Assembly: GCA_026874595.1 (NCBI GenBank)
Contig: CM049313.1
Location: 12,769,508 to 12,833,507, forward strand
Direction of reading: 5' to 3'
Length of the DNA stretch: 64,000 bases
DNA from: Sipunculus nudus
Taxonomy: Eukaryota; Annelida; Sipuncula; Golfingiida; Sipunculidae
Shown: positions 22,930-32,737 of the stretch, piece after piece
How positions within the stretch are numbered: position 1 is the first letter of the stretch
Layout of the letters: every line of letters begins with the position of its first letter
Made by a program: the position numbers and the translations under genes
Notes under the pieces: generated by a model
What the model saw: only the letters and a program-made list of their open reading frames with translations
Told to the model about the DNA's origin: nothing
The model's database searches: none

Positions 22930-23625
22930 GTACCATGTTTCATAAATAAAGGTCAAGGTCACCCATCCTTGAACTTGACTATGATTTTGTTTATATGCAT
23001 CAGCACTGAAGAAATGAAGTTCCTATGTTGAATACCTTTGGAGATATCCCACTCACAAGGCCAAAGTTGAAAACTCAATAAAAATTCATTTAAAATCAGA
23101 AATTGTATGTGGCGCCCCCAAGCTTTGGCAGCAGGTACAGACCATCAGTCCCAATGATCATAGCAAGTTTTGTGAAAATCCACCCAATGGTTCATGAGAA
23201 ATAAGCTCCCAAGTTTTTTTTCTATTATCAGCTCTAAAACGTAGAAAAATAGGTCAAGGTCATCCATCTTCGAACTTGACCGAGATTTTGTTGATATACA
23301 GTGGAACCCCCCCCTTGCGACCATCCTGCAATTGCGACCACCCCAACAATAAGGACCACTTTTCGTGGTCCCGTTTATACGATCCAGGTAACTCAGTTTC
23401 ACAAATACGACCACTCCCAAATTACGACCACTTTGGTCAGTCCCCAAGGTAGACATAATTGTGGGGTTTCACTGTACATTTTCACCTAAGAAATAAAATT
23501 TCTACAGTGAATCCTTTTAGAGATATCCCCCTCACAAGGTAAAAGTTAATGGATGCCAGACGGACGGACGGACAGCTTACGTGACGACAATAGCCCATCA
23601 GCCTACGGGCTGAGGGCTAAAAACT
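22930..23625 (+). mobile_element. Pearl/Helentron-like element with two core units
   Basis: Two core units begin AGGTCAAGGTCA.CCATC (about 22950 and 23250). They are followed by GATATCCC.CTCACAAGG, an ACGG run (CAGACGGACGGACGGACAG) and a 3' hairpin made of AGCCC/GGGCT arms ending GGGCTAAAAA. A GTGGCGCCCCC near 23108 resembles the palindrome of the other families. The second core unit is interrupted by 23297-23476. Confidence 0.7.
23297..23476. mobile_element. TA-flanked Tc1/mariner-like MITE
   Basis: 180 bp with TA at both ends. The terminal inverted repeats are TACAGTGGAACCCC and (complement of the right end) TACAGTGAAACCCCAC. Internal GCGACCA/TTGCGACCAC repeats are of the type common in non-autonomous mariner-like elements. 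No coding capacity. Confidence 0.85.
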
Positions 23626-23927
23626 GGTGATTTGCCCACTTACAAGTAGTTGGACATGGCAGATAGCACTGACATTTGTGATATGGCAACAAATGTTGGA
23701 GTACTATTGCCAGATTCTTACATTACAATACCATGATATATTGCGATAATTTCTATTTCATTATCATGATATAGAAAAGTGATATCATCCCAACTCTAAT
23801 CTTATGACATTTTAATGGAAACATACAAAAAAAGGTAAAAAATAAAATATTGCCCACCCGCACTGATTTCTGAAAAAAGTGCTTGAGAACCATAGCTTTT
23901 TTTTGTTGGCCTAACGTAAATACAAAC

Positions 23928-24200
23928 CCTCAGATTGACCACACTGAAGCCTGTATCTCTTGTTTCCTGAGTCTCCGTGAACAGAGAGCTCTTGTCAAAC
24001 TGGAACACTCCATATGCATGGTCTGAGTGTTGTATCGTCACTGTTATCACTGAAGCTGGACCTATGGCTGCCCCACCCTTCGGGTTTACCAGTTGAACCT
24101 TGAAGAACTTGTTGTCCTCAGGAACCCTGTTATCAAGTATGGTGATGTTAATCCTGACATACTGCTGACCTGGCTCAAAGAAAATGGTATCAACCCCTGC
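23928..24200 (-). CDS. ADGRV1: ADGRV1-like exon 1 of 10 in window (Calx-beta)
   Basis: 91 codons, phase 0 at both ends. The acceptor is TTTTTCAG directly upstream. The product begins AGVDTIFFEPGQQ, runs through ILDNRVPEDNKFFKVQL (the acidic tail of one Calx-beta module) and ITVTIQHSD, then starts the next module with HAYGVFQFDKSS and ends GFSVVNLR. The donor reads AGG|GTTTGT, a weak donor that lacks the usual GTAAG/GTGAG. A Harbinger-like MITE ends 16 bp downstream of the exon and a pearl-like element begins 32 bp upstream, so the exon is squeezed between two insertions. It is the most 5' exon found; the module it completes must begin in an exon at a higher coordinate or beyond the window. 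Confidence 0.85.
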
Positions 24201-24232
24201 CTGAAAAATATACAAAACAACATTTCTTGTAA

Positions 24233-24782
24233 CAAGAGCACCGCAAACATGCATAATACGCCTGTTTTATGTCTTGTGACCTCTGACTTCCTAAAATATG
24301 CCTGAATTTTGCAGAGAATTAAATTCAGGTGAGAAACTGTATTGATTAATATTTATACTGAGTTTCATGAATATCCATAAGATTTTTGTTAAATCATCAC
24401 GGTGCCACCAAATTCTGGTGACCTCTGACCTCATTAAATATATATATGGATTTTAAAAGGAATCATATTTAGGCAAGATATTATATTGATTAATATTTCT
24501 GTTGAGTTTCATCAAAATCCATCATATTTCTGATCAGTTGTCACGGCGACACCACAAAGTAGCCTCGTGACCTATGACCTCATTAAACATGCATGGATTC
24601 TGCTTATAGTTGAATTTGGGTAATGTATTAATAAGTAGTGATGGTGAGTTTTATGAAAATCCATCAAAGCCATGGTAAGTTATTGAGGCTACACTAAAAG
24701 TTAGGGGACGGACGGCACGACAGATGGATGGACGGTGGGTATACCATAATAATATGTCCTGTCATAGATGGGCATATGAAAA
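24233..24782 (+). mobile_element. Pearl/Helentron-like element with three core units
   Basis: Left end CAAGAGCACCGCAAA. Three core units start GTGACCTCTGAC or GTGACCTATGAC at about 24278, 24419 and 24567 (141-148 bp period). Then come GGGGACGGACGGCACGACAG and a hairpin ATATGTCC..GGGCATAT near the end. The unit length agrees with the ~150-bp core described for pearl elements. It begins about 32 bp upstream of the exon 23928-24200 acceptor. Confidence 0.75.
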
Positions 24783-24785
24783 TGG

Positions 24786-25743
24786 CAGTAAATAAATAAT
24801 CCTTGCAATTGGTTCTACCATGAGACCTTACACCAGCTCTTCTGTGTCCGATATATCTTCCCTTGTGAATGTAATTACTTGGCAATTGAAGACATCTAGT
24901 TTAAGAACTTGTACATAAATTTTAGTAAAAAGTTTGCAATATCAGGTATATATACCTGATTTATGCAAAATATTTCAACTTTACAGTCAAACATTAAACC
25001 AAGTTGTTGAACTAATGCCGTGACATGTGTAAAATTAAAGGAACAGCAAGTGTTGCCACTAAAAATTCATGCTAAAGAATTCAATGGAATCCATTAATTT
25101 GTCAGATATTGGAACATTTCTAAGTATTTTTTATTCCAAAGGACCAATTAGAGTGACATGTCACAACTGGTTGCAACATATTTAATTCATTACATTTGTC
25201 TATTTTAAGTTTGTGCTCAATTTTGCTCAAACTTAGCAAGGTGATAGGAATATTAGCCTAACATTATGAAAAAATTAATTTCAAGATTGTGGCCTAGCTA
25301 CTTGCTAAGCTGATATGATTGATTGACTGCTATATATCACCAATGCTATAAATGATGACTACTATATATAAGTAATTATAAAAACCATGATCACAAAGCA
25401 GTAAACATGGTACAAAATAAGAGTCAGACCCTGAAACGGAAATATCCAATAGAATTCTCTGTGGTTTTAGGTCTTGTTTTGTTGCTAGACTCATTTCTGG
25501 TAAACATTGTCTCCTTAAAATGATAAACATGCCTGTCCCTGTTGGGCTGGTTGATAATCCATCAACTGTCAAAACATGGTGTAGTGTCTACATTAGACGT
25601 GTCTGTTGTACTAAGCTCAAAACAAGTTTTAATGGTGGTCCTTTTAGTTAACTCTCATAGGCTGTCCAGTACACCCTTATGAAAACCTTAAGAAAAAAAA
25701 TTAGGACAAAAGTACATAACACTAGAAATGCATAAAGGCAGAA
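24786..25743. other. Nothing recognised
   Basis: AT-rich; no exon of the Calx-beta gene and no repeat family member recognised. Confidence 0.45.
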
Positions 25744-26066
25744 TATAAGTAGGAAAATATAAGAAAAAAGTAGGACAAAGTAGGAAAATAAAAGGGAAAA
25801 GTAGGAAAAAGTAGGAAAATATAAGAAAAAAGTAGGACAAAGTAGGAAAATATAAGGAAAAAGTAGGAAAAAGTAGGAAAATATAAGGAAAAAGTAGGAC
25901 AAAGTAGGAAAATATAAGGAAAAAGTAGGACAAAGTAGGAAAATATAAGGAAAAAGTAGGACAAAGTAGGAAAATATATGGAAAAATTAAGACAAGGTAG
26001 GAAAATATAAGGAAAGAAGTAGGACAAAGTAGGAAAATATATGGAAAAAGTAGGACATAGTAGGAC
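25744..26066. repeat. 31-bp purine-rich minisatellite
   Basis: Unit roughly AAAGTAGGAAAATATAAGG plus AAAAAGTAGGAC, about 10 copies with scattered changes. Strand asymmetry is extreme: almost no C on the plus strand. The minus strand stays open in all three frames (Phe/Ser/Tyr/Leu-rich), which is a composition artefact. Confidence 0.93.
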
Positions 26067-27055
26067 TAAAACCACACATCAATCATATTAATCTTGTGCT
26101 CAGTGTGTACCTACATTTCTGTGATCGTATGCTGCTTGATTTTGCCTAAACTAGTTTATAATTATAATAACATAAGCACATTTTCACATTTTTTAACTGC
26201 ATTTGAAAACAATTGAGAAAATTCAAAAATATAAATGAAAAGTTAAAGTAGAAAATGTTAAAACAATCAAATAATTGATACTTCACACAAGAAATCTGAG
26301 GTAGTCTACTGAAAACAGGAGTATATACAGCCCACTTGTGCATGTGTGTTTGTGAGTGGAAGGGTGGACACAAACAGTTACTCCTGTGCCGCCATCACTG
26401 CCCTGACTGTACAGACATATGGGCTGCTGATGCAACCAGCCGACCATGTACAACAACATACATAAACCCTGCACCGGTCTCCCAGCGGGCATCACTGTAA
26501 TCTTTTATCTTTTACACCTGTTGAGGAAATACATTTTACACCTGAGACGTCTGTATCAACTGGTGAGTGTGGATTACATAATTTACATAGAATTATGTAT
26601 ACACCTGTATGCCGGATGATGTCTGTATTATTACTACTGTTATCTGGCACTTCCTGTTATCCGAGGATATAGTACATAGTACAGGCAATCTGAGTGATGT
26701 TGCTTCCTGTCAAGCACTCACATCTCAATCTTACTCCTACAGTAAGGGGTGTTATAATCCCGCATTTAGGGTAGATTATAGACAGTGGATTAGCTGTGAT
26801 AATCACTACTTTCAATAGGGATTTATAGCTAACAGCATACATGTGATATGTGAACTGAGAGAGACATCATCAAAAGCTGCCATACTAATTAAAAATATAT
26901 TGATTCTGTCTCTTGTTTTATTCTTACCTTTTTTAGCATTGGTACATTAACAATCTAACATTATATACTTTACAAGAAAAAAAGAAAAGGAATGCTTTCA
27001 CATATGCCACAGTAAACATTTTTTTTTTTAAATATTAAGCTTTCCCTGTTCCAGA
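26067..27055. other. Nothing recognised
   Basis: A more GC-rich patch at 26330-26500 was checked on both strands and gives no family match. Confidence 0.4.
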
Positions 27056-27835
27056 CTGTGGTACCCTGGTCTACACACATTTACCTTTCTCTGTTCAATA
27101 TCACAGTACCCTGGTCTAAACAATTCACCCTTCTCTGTTCAGTATCATGGTACCCTGGTCTGAACAAATTCACCTTTTTCTGTTTATGATCATGGTACCC
27201 TGGTCTACACACATTTACCTTTCTCTGTTCATTATCATGGTACCCTGGTCTAAACAATTCATCCTTCTCTGTTCATTATCAAAGTACCCTGGTCTGAACA
27301 CATTCACCTTTTTCTGTTTATGATCATGGTACCCTGGTCTACACACATTCACCTTTCTCTGTTCATTATCATGGTACCCTGGTCTAAACAATTCACCCTT
27401 CTCTGTTCATTATCATGGTACCCTGGTCTGAACACATTCACCTTTTTCTGTTTATGATCATGGTACCCTGGTCTACACACATTTACCTTTCTCTGTTCAT
27501 TATCATGGTACCCTGGTCTAAACAATTCACCCTTCTCTGTTCATTATCATGGTACCCTGGTCTGAACACATTCACCTTTTTCTGTTTATGATCATGGTAT
27601 CCAGTCTTAACACATTCACCTTTTTCTGTTTATGATCATGGTCCTCTGGTCTTAACACATTCTTCTTTCTCTTTTTATGATCATGGTACCCTGGTCGAAA
27701 CACATTCATCTTTCTCTGTTTATGATCATGGTACCCTGGTCTAAACATATCCACCTTTCTCTGTTTATGAGCAAGGTATCCTGATCTAAACACGGTCCCC
27801 TTTCTCTGTTACTGATCATGGTCCTCTAATCTAAC
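27056..27835. repeat. 44-45-bp minisatellite with three-unit higher-order pattern
   Basis: Each unit contains TGGTACCCTGGTCT and TTCTCTGTTCATTATCA or TTTTTCTGTTTATGATCA. In the first half, three variants alternate in order (..CTACACACATTTACC.., ..CTAAACAATTCACCC.., ..CTGAACACATTCACC..), giving a ~134-bp higher-order repeat. The 3' half decays. About 17 units in all. Confidence 0.93.
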
Positions 27836-27839
27836 ACAT

Positions 27840-29289
27840 ATTTCACTGATCATGAACCTGTTTCTGATGTCAACATATTCAAATGTTCTTGCATCATTAA
27901 TAATGGTCCCCTGATTTAAACTTATTCACAAATTGTTGTTTATGATGTTTTTTTAAAGGGGGGGGGGGGTAAATAAACAAACCATTTACTTTTCAATTTC
28001 TGATTGGGAGGTGATAACAGTAAAGCATTAAGTTTGTCCATGAAATACATTATGTTTATTATTGCCACAGCTGTAAATGTGACCATGATCAACAGAATAG
28101 GCAACACGCACTCATTGCAACCATTCTGGATTTTAATGTATATAAACTTTAAAAGTGATCATTGACCAAAAAAGAATACAAAAACATAAAAGAAAGGGCT
28201 AGATTTTACAACATATAAACATGAATGTCGCCATGAACAGACAGTTTACAAGCCATCATTGTTAGCACTGTTTTTTTTTTTCCCATGTGGATCACCCCTG
28301 CACCCTGTCACCTAGATTTAATATCAATGAACCCAGCCATTAGAGTGCTGCTGTAGATAAGCTCAGCTGCCGCCTGAGGTGCTGGATCTCTCCACAAAGA
28401 CTGTCAGGCTCAGCCAGAGAACAGTAATAGTGCCACAGGGCCAGCAGTCAATCAGAAAATGAGATCACTTGTGTATAACAAAACTCACTATGACTGGTCA
28501 TAAAACACACTGGATGCTGGAGGTTTATTCACAAAATATAATAGTCATAACCACCTTCAGTTATTAGAGAATACTTTATTACTGCTGGTGTATTGTCAAA
28601 AACAGGGAGTGTAATCTTCTGAGGGCAAGGTGGAGTGACGTGAAAATTACTATTTTTGGTATATCTGATCTTTTAAATATTACAGGACTTCATACATCAG
28701 AACATGTGTATCTACAGTCTTCATCCATTTTCAGGGTATTTTTTATATACAGCTAATATACTATACCAATTAAGTGTGTCTGTTATTTGGTAGTTAAATC
28801 AATTATACCTTCTGATAAAAACTCCAGGTATTATTCAAACTTAGTTTATGATGTGAGTATGGCTCTGTCCATAATTATTGTACTGATAATGAACAGGGCA
28901 GGTACTGAAATTCATTACAGCAGTGAAAGTTGTATGGATCAAGAGCTAAAGTAGGTTTAATCTAAACAACAAACCTTGATAAAGTTTATGTTTATATATG
29001 TTTATATATGTTTATGATATATATTGCTAAATGTTATGGACTGATTTTAGTCAGACTTAGTCATGATCAGTGCTTTGTCAGTTATATGTTGAAGGTAAAG
29101 GTGGGAGTTTAAAGTCTGATATAACTGACAATGTCAGTATCATCCGAATTTACACTTTTCCTTCCTGGCCTGTTCATTCTTATAGCTTTTCTCAGCTCCC
29201 TGGGGAGCATACAACCCAAGCAGCCACATCAGGTGCCAGAAGGTTACTCCTTCTTCATTTGTCAGCCACCCATGACCAGTAGCCATTGA
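27840..29289. other. Nothing firmly recognised
   Basis: Contains a poly-G run near 27958-27969 and a poly-T near 28270. A patch at 28330-28440 has coding-like composition on the minus strand but is closed by stops and lacks an acceptor. Confidence 0.4.
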
Positions 29290-29427
29290 CTCCTTGGTCG
29301 AGAGAGTGCACCCTTGTGGTAAAGAATTAGGCTACGAGTCTTGTTGCAGCCGGCGGTCAGAATGAGATGTAAACCCGCAACCTTGCAGTCACAAGTCCAG
29401 CGCCTTATCCATTACACCACTATGCTT
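29290..29427 (-). mobile_element. tRNA-derived SINE fragment
   Basis: The minus strand shows A-box-like TGGTGTAATGGATAAGG and B-box-like GGTTTACATC about 35 bp apart. It does not form a full cloverleaf. Confidence 0.5.
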
Positions 29428-29429
29428 TA

Positions 29430-30889
29430 CATGTTGATCTGAACAACAATGTGGTTGTAGGACCATAAAAGGATTTTGCCATGGAACTTCCCATATCTTT
29501 GGGGAAACTGCTGCAGTCTCAACACTGTGTTATTTTTATTCGAATAAAATTTACATCATTGCCAAATGCTTGTGTTGAAAGTCTGCAAATAAAAATTAAA
29601 GCTAAAGAAAAACTAAATATATGCAAAAAAAAAAGAAAAAACATAAGTGACATGGTTCTGTAATCCAATCTATTACAACAGGCAACAATAAGTTTGAATC
29701 TGGGTTTGTTTGTTTTTTTATCATCCATAGTTCAACATTTTATTGACAGCACAACTGGCTTATAAATATTACCATGGTAACTGATGAAGATAACGTCACA
29801 CTGTGTCTACTCTAGAGTTACGCAACAGACAGAAAAAATTATTAGATATCAATTTCTGGGCAAGTAACAACTTACACACTTCCCAATACAACTTACTTAT
29901 CAAAGTAGATCATCAACAAGAGAAGCGAGTGTCCTGTTCTACATGTAAAACCCAAACAAAACATTTAGCAAATAAACACATGGGTGGATTGTTTTGCCAT
30001 GAATAAACTACTAGTCCAGTAGGGTAAAAAGTTACAAGTGATGTTCATGGTTTCTTTGAAGAAATAAAAAAAAGTGATCAAAGATGAGGTGGAGTGTTCC
30101 TCAGGAGACGGAAGTCCGGTTAGTTAATTTGCGATGGATACGCATCCAGTCATCTGAAAAATCTTATGTTAGCAGCTGGGTATTCTAGGAATGCCTTCCT
30201 GGACTGATTCCTGGATTTAATAGATACCTCAGTAACAACAAGGGTAAACAGTACAAAGCCAGGAAGTTGTAGGGTTGTTTACTTGTGAGTGCAAATGTAA
30301 GTTTAGTTGATGGCTGATACACTGATATATTACAGCTTGTGTTTAGATTCTCTTCTCATTCAGTTATTGAGTTAAGTTAATGAGACCATAATAATCAAAG
30401 CACAAGTGTAAAAGAAATCTTTATAAACTTACATTTAGTCCTGAATAATTGCAGTTCAACATGTACATTAAGACATGATGTTATTTCTATTTTTCACGTA
30501 TTATCTGATACTTAATCTCCAGTATGTGCTTACCCTTACCTTCACATTTAATTGTCTTAGTGTGGTTTGGTACTGGCAGAATCCTGATTCTCAAAAACAC
30601 AACACGTATCAATATTTTGTGCAGTCTAGAAATAATTTCTACACTGCCTTCTGTTAATATTACAATTGGTATCATTAGTGTGAAAAGAGAGGGCTTGTGA
30701 TAAATAGTCATTTAGTCACCAGAGGTCAATAACATTTAACTGCAAGACAGATGAGGTCACCTCATGTCTTGCCCATCCTATGGGCTAGAATCAATGGATA
30801 TTCTTATATAATTATGTACAGTTCACTAATTTTGCAGTTTGTTTGTCTCAGACCATTGTATTATATTATGGTTTAAATAAAACAATAAA
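29430..30889. other. Nothing recognised
   Basis: AT-rich sequence without a supported gene or repeat. Confidence 0.45.
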
Positions 30890-32310
30890 AAACTAGAATA
30901 CAGGTAGTTGACAAGCGACTACGTGTATCCGCCAAAATCAGAGTAGGACGGGTGAGTGAGGCATGGTTTGAGTGGCAGGGGAAATAGAGTTACATGTGTT
31001 ACATATTAGAATGGATCTCTCTATCCAAGATGTATACACATGCAAAATTTCAGGTGGAAAAGTCATACCACTGCAGAGATATGAGTGATTTTATCCCACA
31101 GCAGACAAACAGATGGACGCTGTGCAAAAATGGCTGCAGGTGGCGCCACCATTTTTGTGTATGTTATAAAGCTATCCAAGGGCTATATTTGTGTAAATTT
31201 TTTTTCCTGATTGGTCAAACGAGTCCGGAGATATAAGCATTAATGTCTGCAGCGTGAACATGAATGAAGCTGGCGCCACCTGTCATATAATCAAGAAAGC
31301 TATCCAGGATGTATACGCATGCCGAATTACAGGTAATTTGGTCAAACCACTGCAGAGATATGAGTGATTTTAACCCAAGGCAGACAAACAGATGGACGCT
31401 GTGCAAAAATGGCTGCAGGTGGCGCCACCATTTTTGTGTACGTTATAAAGCTATCCAAGGGCTACATTTGTGTAAAATTTTTTTCCTGATTGGTTGAAAG
31501 AGTCTGGAGATATAAGCATGGATGTCTACAGCGTGAATGTGAATGTAGCTGGCGCCACCTGTCATGAAATCAAGAAAGCTATGCGGGATGTATACACATG
31601 CCAAATTTCAGGTAATTTGGTCAAGCCACTGCAGAGATATGATTGATTTTAACCCAAGGCAGACAAACAGATGGACACTGTGCAAAAATGGGTGCAGATG
31701 GCGCCACCATTTTTGTGTATGTTATAAAGCTTTCCAAGGGCTACATTTGTGTAAAAAATGTTTCCTGATTGGTCAAACGGTTCCCAAGATATGAGCTTGG
31801 ATGTCTGCAGCGTTAACGTGAATGTAGGTGGTGCCACCTGTCATAAAATCAAGAAAGCTATCTAGGATGTATATGCATGCCAAATTTTAGGTGAATTAGT
31901 CAAACCACTGCAGGGATATGAATGATTTAAACCAAAGGCAGACAAACAGATGGACACTGTGCAAAAATGGCTGCAGGTGGCACCACCTTTTTTTGTGTAT
32001 GTTATAAATCTCTCCAAGGGCTACATTTGTGTAAAAAAATTTTCCTGATCGGTCAAACGGTTCCGGAGATATGTGGGTTTATGTGTGGAAACAGGCGCAC
32101 AAACAGACGCTGGGCAGAGAGGAAAGGTCAGAGGTCAAGGCCACTTAGTTAGGCACCAGTTCACATGTGACCCGATAATTTGTGTAAGTTTCGGAAAAAT
32201 CTGTCCAGTAGTCTCAGAGTAGTTCTCTGGAAACAAACGCGGCGGCGGCGGCGGCGGAACCCGGTCAAAAACATAAAGTATCCGCAAAACTTTGTTTTGG
32301 CGGATACAAT
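30890..32310 (+). repeat. GGCGCC-bearing repeat block, family P1, copy 2, complete with 3' hairpin
   Basis: Head AGTTGACAAGCGACTACGTG then TATCCGCC. The palindrome or a variant occurs at 31139, 31269, 31418, 31548, ~31698, ~31828 and ~31977, alternating ~130 and ~149 bp. The tail contains GTCAGAGGTCAAGGCCAC, then a (GGC)n run at 32240-32258, then a terminal hairpin GTATCCGC.AAAAC / TTTTGGCGGATAC. This has the same plan as Helentron-type ends (microsatellite then hairpin), with GGC instead of ACGG. Confidence 0.85.
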
Positions 32311-32737
32311 TATTTCATGATGATTAACTTAATTCAATATATTCCACATGTGACCCGTGACATCTTGGTTTTAGTGTGTATGCAAGATGGCAGCCCATAT
32401 ATTTGTGGTTTTCAGAAACTGGGAGAACTGATCATGTCAGGGTTTGATAAAGATGTTACACGAAAGTACTCTGAGGATAAAGTCCAGGCCAGAATCTATC
32501 TGGAGAGAGTTTGATGGAAAAAGGACATGCATTGGCAAAGGTTAGAGAAATAACGCTTTTTTTTACCACACCCAAATACTCCAATGATAGTAGGGCACTA
32601 AATTTGACACAGGACAACTGTTCCAAACCCTCTTTAGAATCAAATTACATCCAATTCACCACATAATTCAACAGAATTTCTCAAATATTTATTGAAGCTG
32701 TGCTTATTTATGACAGATAGCATATAAATCAATAAAC
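32311..32737. other. Spacer with a 65-codon plus-strand frame of unknown status
   Basis: A frame at 32317-32514 includes CMQDGSPYICGFQKLGELIM and then RKYSEDKVQARIYLERV before a stop. It matches no family I know and has no clear splice or promoter context. It may be an ancient gene fragment or chance. Confidence 0.2.

Larger units (their letters stand above)
22377..23794. mobile_element. Inverted-repeat element inserted in the Harbinger-like MITE
   Basis: The ends read GTTGGGACAATA (left) and, in complement, GTTGGGATGATATC (right). An inner matching block is TTATC.CAATAT. The superfamily is not determined; no clear target duplication was seen. It contains the foldback, the pearl-like element and the TA-flanked MITE listed separately. 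Confidence 0.55.
22203..23911 (+). mobile_element. Harbinger-like MITE, copy 2, interrupted by nested insertions
   Basis: Flanked by TAA at 22200-22202 and 23912-23914. The left part (22203-~22376) and right part (~23795-23911) align with the intact copies at 40696-41026 and 49781-50119. The ~1.4 kb between them is foreign to the MITE. The right end lies 16 bp from exon 23928-24200. Confidence 0.8.
169..24200 (-). other. ADGRV1: Gene span: ADGRV1-like Calx-beta repeat gene (internal portion)
   Basis: Ten minus-strand exons join in frame across nine introns. Each intron has GT at the donor and AG at the acceptor, and the join restores Calx-beta consensus (for example a Gly codon split over the 4671/3801 junction and a Ser codon split over 1096/343). 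The 640 residues form roughly six consecutive Calx-beta modules. They repeat the pattern (H/T/N)YG-F at module start, R-xGG/F-GEV mid-module, and DD-(L/I)PE-xE-F-V-LL near the end. Long uninterrupted Calx-beta arrays are the hallmark of ADGRV1 (VLGR1/GPR98). In vertebrates this very large adhesion GPCR makes fibrous links between hair-cell stereocilia and at photoreceptor cilia. The GPCR, GAIN and EPTP parts are not in this window, so another Calx-beta array protein cannot be excluded. Introns run from about 350 bp to 9.4 kb and are full of mobile elements. Confidence 0.75.

Noticed and set aside
25648-26075. Phe/Ser/Tyr-rich membrane-like proteins on the minus strand
   Set aside because: All three frames are open because the minisatellite lacks stop triplets; a composition artefact.
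27056-27835. CRISPR-like regular spacing
   Set aside because: Units are contiguous variants without unique spacers, there are no cas genes, and the context is eukaryotic.
28330-28440. Coding-like minus-strand stretch including LWHYYCSLAEPDSLC and QHLRRQLS
   Set aside because: Stops on both sides within about 40 codons, with no usable splice acceptor in the right place.
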